Shown here in pieces: positions 19,452 to 24,008 of a stretch of 24,008 bases of DNA (its first letter is position 1; each line of letters opens with the position of its first letter). The translations under genes were made by a program, and so were the position numbers. The stretch is taken from positions 1 through 24,008 of IMG/VR virus record IMGVR_UViG_3300037459_000059; one strand, written 5' to 3'. The notes below the pieces were generated by a model. It saw nothing but the letters and a program-made list of their open reading frames with translations, made no database searches and was not told the DNA's origin. This DNA is from a virus.

Positions 19452-21210
19452 GAAAGTAGTAGGGATAGGGGCAGCAGACAACGACGGAACCGGCAGCGAT
19501 CTCAGGGCTGGTGGAGAATTTATCAATGATAACTTTGACGAACTCTATGCGGCCGCTATCCCTATCGCAACTAAGGCGGACTTAGTTGCTAATAGTACGG
19601 TAGTTGGCAGTGTGATTAGCCCCAACCAAGGCGGGTATATCATTACTGCGCCTATCGATTTGATCAACGACACTATTGATGAGAATTTAGGAGGGGTAGG
19701 CTTTTTCGGCATAACAGCAACCCAGTCTAGCATTACTACCAATTCAAGCTTACCCACAATCACCTTTAGTGGTACCGGTGGTGCGTCCGGATTACAGGGC
19801 AATGTAGGGCTGCTCATTAACAACACGGGGATAGGGGCTGCGGTTAGAGGGGACGGGAGTATATTTTTCACTTCCAACTTATTAACAACAGCGGCAGGTA
19901 ATGGGTTAGAACTTGATGACATGCTAGGTTATGCAGGGAATGGCTGGACGTTCGGTTCTGGTGTTACGAATGGAACCGTGCTTACCGGCACAAACCCGAG
20001 AACCATTATGGACAACTTCAATGCCTCTAGTGTTTCGGGTACCGGGGTTGATATACAAGGGCCGATGTCAGGGCCTCTCAATATGTTCCGTCCAATTATT
20101 GAATCTGTTGGTATCGGTATTAAGTGTAACCAAGCCATACAGGGTTATGGTATTTCTGATGGATTGATTTCATCCAGTGGCGCGAAGGGTGTTGAGTTCA
20201 CAGGCTCGGCTGTTGGGGCTTTGCGGTTTACCGGTTGTCGAATAGCAGGAAACACAGCCAATACGGCGTCTTCTGGTGATGGTCACGCCTTGGATATTGA
20301 AGGTGCATCGACTATCAGTACATTAATTGTGGATGATTGTAATTTATTTGTTTTGGGGTCTGGTCAAGCCTGCTTTAATACAAGCGCCAATAGCAGTACT
20401 AATATCGGCTTAAGGGGTGATTTTAGTGATAGCTCATTTATTGCCCTTGCAGGATCAACAGCATTAGTTAACGCCACCAAGAAAGACGTTAGATTGCTGT
20501 TCTCAGGCTGTATTGGTAACACTTCCTCAGTAAGTACTGAGGTCGCCAACTCTATCGTTATTGGCTGCTTTACACTTGATGCCCAAGCGACAACAACGCT
20601 GAGTTTTCAGGGAGCCGACGGGACAATCACGGCTTTTGCTGACTCTGCGGGTAACCCAGGTGTCGATACAACGGTTTCAACTGCGGCTACTCCTGCCAGC
20701 GGTGCCCCAGTCGCTATTTTTGGCACGACATCTTATAACGGGCTATTTACGGCGGCTAATGTTGTCGGTGGAGTGTCGTTTGATATTGTCAGAACATTTG
20801 TTGCTGATGATGCTACGGGGGGCTGGGAATCTGGCTGGGTAAAGTTAGCAGGGTCCACAACAGACTGTCCTACTATTGAGCGGTTTGTGGGCAGTGCTGA
20901 TAACGAACTTCAGTTTTTAGGCGAAGCAACAATCTCAACGGTTTATAACGCGAATATTGCAGGGCAGAAATCAGGTGCCACGGTGCAAGGGTATCAATTT
21001 GCCCTTTTTTGCGATGATCAAACAGGGAATGGATTTGCTAAGGTTAACGGCTCCATTCCCTCAGATTTCACCAACAGAAGCGCGAACGTATCGTTAAGAA
21101 TACCCAGTTCTGCCCCATCAGGGTCAAAATTTACGGACTTTGTGAGAAATATGGATGCGTCGAATGATTTTATCTGTGATGCTAATACTGTTGATGTGAG
21201 TGGAAGCTAA
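19444..21210 (+). CDS. tail fibre or tailspike protein
   Basis: A 588-residue receptor-binding protein. The N-terminal 'GIGAADNDGTGSDLRAGGEF' and 'INDNFDELYAA' (7-37) form the conserved phage fibre attachment module. Residues about 60-410 are Gly/Ser/Thr/Asn-rich with short regularly spaced hydrophobic strands, as in a parallel beta-helix; the C-terminal part is a beta-sandwich-like head. No catalytic residues of a depolymerase stand out, so enzymatic activity is uncertain. I choose ATG 19444, six bases after AGGA; an in-frame TTG at 19429 would add five residues. Confidence 0.8.
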   Translation: MVKKVVGIGAADNDGTGSDLRAGGEFINDNFDELYAAAIPIATKADLVANSTVVGSVISPNQGGYIITAPIDLINDTIDENLGGVGFFGITATQSSITTNSSLPTITFSGTGGASGLQGNVGLLINNTGIGAAVRGDGSIFFTSNLLTTAAGNGLELDDMLGYAGNGWTFGSGVTNGTVLTGTNPRTIMDNFNASSVSGTGVDIQGPMSGPLNMFRPIIESVGIGIKCNQAIQGYGISDGLISSSGAKGVEFTGSAVGALRFTGCRIAGNTANTASSGDGHALDIEGASTISTLIVDDCNLFVLGSGQACFNTSANSSTNIGLRGDFSDSSFIALAGSTALVNATKKDVRLLFSGCIGNTSSVSTEVANSIVIGCFTLDAQATTTLSFQGADGTITAFADSAGNPGVDTTVSTAATPASGAPVAIFGTTSYNGLFTAANVVGGVSFDIVRTFVADDATGGWESGWVKLAGSTTDCPTIERFVGSADNELQFLGEATISTVYNANIAGQKSGATVQGYQFALFCDDQTGNGFAKVNGSIPSDFTNRSANVSLRIPSSAPSGSKFTDFVRNMDASNDFICDANTVDVSGS

Positions 21211-21533
21211 TGACTGATAAAGTACTTGTCGATACAAAGGTCACTGCAGTGGATACCCGTACCCCGCTGTATATCTCTCCCGCTGATGGGTTTGGGACGA
21301 TTATCACAGCCTTTACTGCCACAAACTGTTCTGTTAGCGGGCTGTCTTTCGTGGTTTATATATCAAGCGGTACGGGTGATTGTGCGCTGATTCCTTTTAC
21401 GACGATAGCAAAGAATAAATTCAGCCCGGGATCGGCGATTGTTAACCATGTGGTGCCGGCGGGATCATCTATCTTGGCTGAAAACAGTGTAGCCGATGGC
21501 GTCAATTTCTATATAACGGGGCGTGAACAGTGA
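21210..21533 (+). CDS. small beta-rich protein after the fibre
   Basis: A 107-residue protein with alternating hydrophobic strands and Gly/Ser turns ('FGTIITAFTATNCSVSGLSF', 'YISSGTGDCALIPF', 'NHVVPAGSSILAE'), a small beta-sandwich pattern. It follows the fibre gene by TAATG overlap and overlaps the oxygenase gene by four bases (GTGA). It may be an adaptor, a fibre chaperone or a small virion protein. Its strand pattern recalls the 102-residue protein at 9036 but I see no convincing alignment. Confidence 0.65.
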   Translation: MTDKVLVDTKVTAVDTRTPLYISPADGFGTIITAFTATNCSVSGLSFVVYISSGTGDCALIPFTTIAKNKFSPGSAIVNHVVPAGSSILAENSVADGVNFYITGREQ

Positions 21534-22072
21534 AGAATTTCTTTCGATTAGCTGAAAAGATGGACATTGTTCCTTTAATGGCTGCGCTTAAAGCTAATCC
21601 TGATTTATGGGATGAAAACACACTGCGAACAGAGCACAAGGGTACGGCACACAGCCAGGTGAGTGATATTTGGTTGAGGTTTAATGATGTCTCAGATGAA
21701 TCAACGGTTATTGATGATAAAGAATGTATTAGTTATCCGGCTTTATATCAATTACCCGAGGCCCAGCAGTTTATATTCTGGCTGATGGCGAGGGTTAAGG
21801 GTGAGCGTATAGGTCGTTGTTTGATTACTGAATTAACCCCAGGCAAGTGTATAACACCCCACGTGGATATGGGGGCGCCGGCCGAATACTACGAGCGCTA
21901 TCATGTGGTATTATCGGGCCATCGAGGAAGTGTTTTTAGGGCAGGAGATGAGCAAGTAACCATGTTGACGGGTGAGGTGTGGTGGTTTGATAACGAGCAA
22001 GAGCATGAGGCGATTAACAACAGCGCTGAAGACCGGGTTCATTTGATAATTGATATTAAGGTGTTTAGATGA
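21530..22072 (+). CDS. Fe(II)/2-oxoglutarate oxygenase, Asp/Asn hydroxylase-like
   Basis: A 180-residue enzyme of the aspartyl/asparaginyl beta-hydroxylase-like cupin family, which uses iron, oxygen and 2-oxoglutarate to hydroxylate a side chain. The double-stranded beta-helix metal ligands are visible: H111-V-D113 in 'ITPHVDMG' and H159 in 'QEHEAINN'; Arg169 in 'DRVHLIID' is placed to bind the co-substrate. The active site therefore looks complete. The start is GTG 21530, overlapping the previous stop (GTGA); the stop overlaps the GNAT gene (ATGA). Likely targets are a virion or host protein, but none can be named. Location in the tail gene cluster is the interesting point. Confidence 0.85.
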   Translation: MKNFFRLAEKMDIVPLMAALKANPDLWDENTLRTEHKGTAHSQVSDIWLRFNDVSDESTVIDDKECISYPALYQLPEAQQFIFWLMARVKGERIGRCLITELTPGKCITPHVDMGAPAEYYERYHVVLSGHRGSVFRAGDEQVTMLTGEVWWFDNEQEHEAINNSAEDRVHLIIDIKVFR

Positions 22073-22524
22073 TTACATTCGAGGTTGAGTCATTTACCGA
22101 CAGGTTGCCAGAACTTAAGCCCATTTTGCCACTACACTATGAAGAGTTAGCGTTAGATAAAGACAAGGTGCCCCTTTCCCCCCAGTATCATATTTATGAG
22201 GCAAGGGAGGCGTTAGGGGAGTTAATCTTTGTTACTGCAAGAGAGAAGGGGGAATTAATTGGTTATTTTATTGGTTTTATTGCCCCCGGTTTACATTATT
22301 CAACGTGTCTGACCTGCATTATGGACATTTTTTATATCCATCCAGAGCATCGAGGTTCTGACTTCGGCTTTAAGTTATTTGATTTTGTTGAAAAAGAACT
22401 ATTAAGGCGCGGCGTTGACCGGTGGTTTGTTGGCTCGAAATGTCATTTAGATGCAAGCTGGTTATTTGAAAGATTAGGGTTTGAGCGTACTGAAGTGACA
22501 TATTCAAAATATATGGGTGATTAA
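22069..22524 (+). CDS. GNAT acetyltransferase
   Basis: A 151-residue acetyl-CoA-dependent N-acetyltransferase. The core strand-loop-helix 'MDIFYIHPEHRGSDFGFKLF' (85-104) contains the acetyl-CoA pyrophosphate loop R95-G-S-D-F-G100; a preceding 'ELIGYFIGFI' strand and the later 'FERLGFERTEVTYSKY' end complete the fold. This variety of GNAT is seen in tail regions of several podoviruses, acting on an unknown substrate. Four-base overlap with the oxygenase gene suggests a functional pair; the next gene's ATG follows its stop directly. No specific target motif is visible. Confidence 0.85.
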   Translation: MITFEVESFTDRLPELKPILPLHYEELALDKDKVPLSPQYHIYEAREALGELIFVTAREKGELIGYFIGFIAPGLHYSTCLTCIMDIFYIHPEHRGSDFGFKLFDFVEKELLRRGVDRWFVGSKCHLDASWLFERLGFERTEVTYSKYMGD

Positions 22525-23226
22525 ATGGTAGGCGCAGCGATAGGCGGGGCGGCAGTTCTTGGTTTTGCAGGCTCTAAATCAGCCTCGAACAAGGCGGCAA
22601 GCGCGGCAAGACGCGCAGGCAGAGCCCAAGCCGAGGCTGGCCGTGAAGCTATAGAAACCGAGCAGGAATCGGCAATTAGAGCGCAAGGCTTCTTTGAGCC
22701 GTTTGCCGGGGTTGCTGAACGAGGGGTAGAAGGCTCTGATTTTCTTGCTAATCCTCAAGCCCAGTTTGATTTTTTACAAAGCAATCCTTTATTTAATCTG
22801 GCGCTAGAGAATGCCAATCGTGGCACTGAGCGACGGGCGGCTGCGGGCGGTCGATTAAGTTTCGGCGATACTTTACAGGAATTATCGAATAACGTTTTAT
22901 TGGCCTCGACCCCGTTGATTGACCGCCAGCGTCAAGATATTACTAACTTATTGCAATTTGGCGGGGATATAGCGACCTCTCAAGCGAATATAGAAACCGG
23001 TCAAGCGGCGAGAATTGGCAATATTCAGACCGATATTGGCGCGGTTAATGCAGCCGCAGGGGTGGGCGCTGCGAATGCTGAAATTGCAGGCATTCAGGGG
23101 CTAACACAAGCCCTTCAGACTGGAGTGATAGGCGCTAGCGGTGGCTTTGGGGGTGGCACCTTCCAAGATTTACTAAAACGACCCAATCTAGCGACTACCG
23201 GCGCACCCATCACACTATCGATTTAA
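22525..23226 (+). CDS. DNA ejection protein (gp7-like)
   Basis: A 233-residue internal virion protein that would travel into the cell with the DNA. Signs: an N-terminal Gly/Ala-rich membrane-active segment ('GAAIGGAAVLGFAG', glycine-zipper spacing), a Lys/Ala/Arg helix, the family-like 'FDFLQSNPLFNLALENANRG' and 'GRLSFGDTLQELSNNVLLA' segments (about 82-128), and a Gln/Ala-rich C-terminal half. Length and the following long ejection gene fit the P22 gp7/gp20/gp16 type set. ATG follows the preceding stop with no gap. Confidence 0.75.
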   Translation: MVGAAIGGAAVLGFAGSKSASNKAASAARRAGRAQAEAGREAIETEQESAIRAQGFFEPFAGVAERGVEGSDFLANPQAQFDFLQSNPLFNLALENANRGTERRAAAGGRLSFGDTLQELSNNVLLASTPLIDRQRQDITNLLQFGGDIATSQANIETGQAARIGNIQTDIGAVNAAAGVGAANAEIAGIQGLTQALQTGVIGASGGFGGGTFQDLLKRPNLATTGAPITLSI

Positions 23227-23238
23227 TAGGTAATTATC

Positions 23239-24008
23239 ATGGCACTAAGGCCAGAAATAGCATTAGCAACCCGGCCAAGCATCGGCAATACCTTCCAGAA
23301 CGCACTGTTAAGTGTTCAAGGCGCTGAGAATCTATTTGAGCGGCGTGAACAGGCACCCTTGAGAAGTCGGCTGCTAGAGGCTCAGGTCGGTACGGCAGAA
23401 TCCTCTCAGTCACAACAGGAGCAATTAAGCCGGTTTACATCGGTGGCCTTTGGCGCGGCGGAAATACTCCCGGGCTTACAGTCGGGTGATTTTGCAGGGG
23501 TTGCACAGCAGTTACAGACCCGAAGAGCTCAGCTTGTCGCAGAAGGCCGAGATACTACAGAAACTGATAATGCAATTAATCTACTCGCCACTGACCCCCA
23601 GACTTTACTGGCTAAAACCAGCGAGGTGATTGGGGTTGCCCAGCAGCAGGGGATATTGAAGGCTACAGCGGGCGCCGGCGGCTTTGCCTCGGCCAAGACT
23701 GAGATTTTTGACGACGGTACTGTTATACAGGCTTTACCGGGCGGCGAAGTTCAAGTTAGAAACCCTGCCGGGGCGATTGTCACAGGACAGGACAGGCTTG
23801 ATACGCTCCAACGATCCACCCAATTTGGTATTGCTCAGCAACAGCAGAAATCTGATATAGCCGTCAGGCAGGCAGAGCGCACGGCAGATGCCACGCAAAG
23901 GGCTCAGCGAGTCTCACAAATCACCACAGAGCTGTCGGAAAGAAATAGATCGTCTAGGCGCGGCGCTATCAATCTAGCCCAAGCGGCTACATTAGTGGAG
24001 AATGCACA
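23239..24008 (+). CDS. DNA ejection / internal virion protein, cut by window end
   Basis: The first 256 codons of a gene that continues past the window. It is Gln/Ala/Arg-rich with long helices, as in phage ejection proteins, and contains 'IFDDGTVIQALPGGEVQVRN' with 'PAGAIVTGQDRL' near residues 160-195, a beta motif frequent in such proteins. The region after it ('QQQQKSDIAVRQAERTADAT') is coiled coil. ATG 23239 lies after a weak TAGGTAA site and 12 bases after the preceding stop. The family assignment rests on composition and place in the cluster; a later enzyme domain, if any, is not visible. Confidence 0.7.
   Translation, partial: MALRPEIALATRPSIGNTFQNALLSVQGAENLFERREQAPLRSRLLEAQVGTAESSQSQQEQLSRFTSVAFGAAEILPGLQSGDFAGVAQQLQTRRAQLVAEGRDTTETDNAINLLATDPQTLLAKTSEVIGVAQQQGILKATAGAGGFASAKTEIFDDGTVIQALPGGEVQVRNPAGAIVTGQDRLDTLQRSTQFGIAQQQQKSDIAVRQAERTADATQRAQRVSQITTELSERNRSSRRGAINLAQAATLVENA

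Noticed and set aside
19444-22524. Diversity-generating retroelement, as in phage BPP-1
   Set aside because: I looked because of the BPP-1-type capsid, but there is no reverse transcriptase gene, no accessory gene and no template-like repeat of the fibre 3' end in this window. One could lie outside it.
1-24008. tRNA genes, CRISPR arrays, insertion sequences, integrase and att sites
   Set aside because: No cloverleaf-like arms, no regular repeat-spacer pattern, no transposase or recombinase and no flanking repeats were seen when reading both strands by eye.

Overview
This window is part of a tailed double-stranded DNA phage or prophage. The host is probably a gammaproteobacterium, judging by the sigma70-like promoter elements, clear Shine-Dalgarno sites, roughly balanced base composition and the families present; the host is an inference only. 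Genes are packed tightly, with many 1- to 8-base start/stop overlaps (TAATG, ATGA, GTGA, TTGA). I see no rRNA, tRNA, CRISPR array, insertion sequence, integrase or endolysin gene.

Left part (1-6580) is an early or accessory region. It starts with a DUF551-like protein, a two-helix membrane protein and a PP-loop (PAPS reductase-like) enzyme. Next come a lysine-rich minus-strand gene and a run of very short genes, several under 60 codons and several with paired CxxC motifs. At 2805-2899 a divergent control region separates two coupled minus-strand genes from an Xre-type repressor gene. The repressor is followed by lambda O-like and lambda P-like replication genes. The O-like gene carries a dense cluster of TGAAAC/GTTTCA repeats, a purine-rich tract and CAGAtA hexamer repeats, which together look like a lambda-style replication origin inside the initiator gene. 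Small hypothetical genes and an HNH nuclease complete the region.

Right part (6580-24008) is a late module read entirely on the plus strand. Its order is: small proteins (one with a membrane helix), a large SGNH/GDSL esterase-like protein, a 102-residue protein, a 30-residue lysine-rich peptide, the small and large terminase subunits, a 66-residue protein, the portal, a helical protein, scaffold, major capsid protein, a Bbp16-like cement protein, a 73-residue protein between two UUCG-loop terminators, head-tail adaptor, P22 gp10-like DNA stabilization protein, a small tail protein, a tail fibre or spike, a small beta-rich protein, an aspartyl/asparaginyl hydroxylase-like oxygenase, a GNAT acetyltransferase, and two DNA-ejection-type proteins, the last cut by the window end. 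Capsid and cement families and gene order point to a podovirus related to Bordetella phage BPP-1, here joined to a lambda-like replication module.

The main points for follow-up are the origin-like repeat cluster, the three enzymes in the virion gene region (SGNH hydrolase, Fe(II)/2-oxoglutarate oxygenase, acetyltransferase), an RNA hairpin that could mask the capsid gene's ribosome-binding site, and the overlapping divergent promoters.
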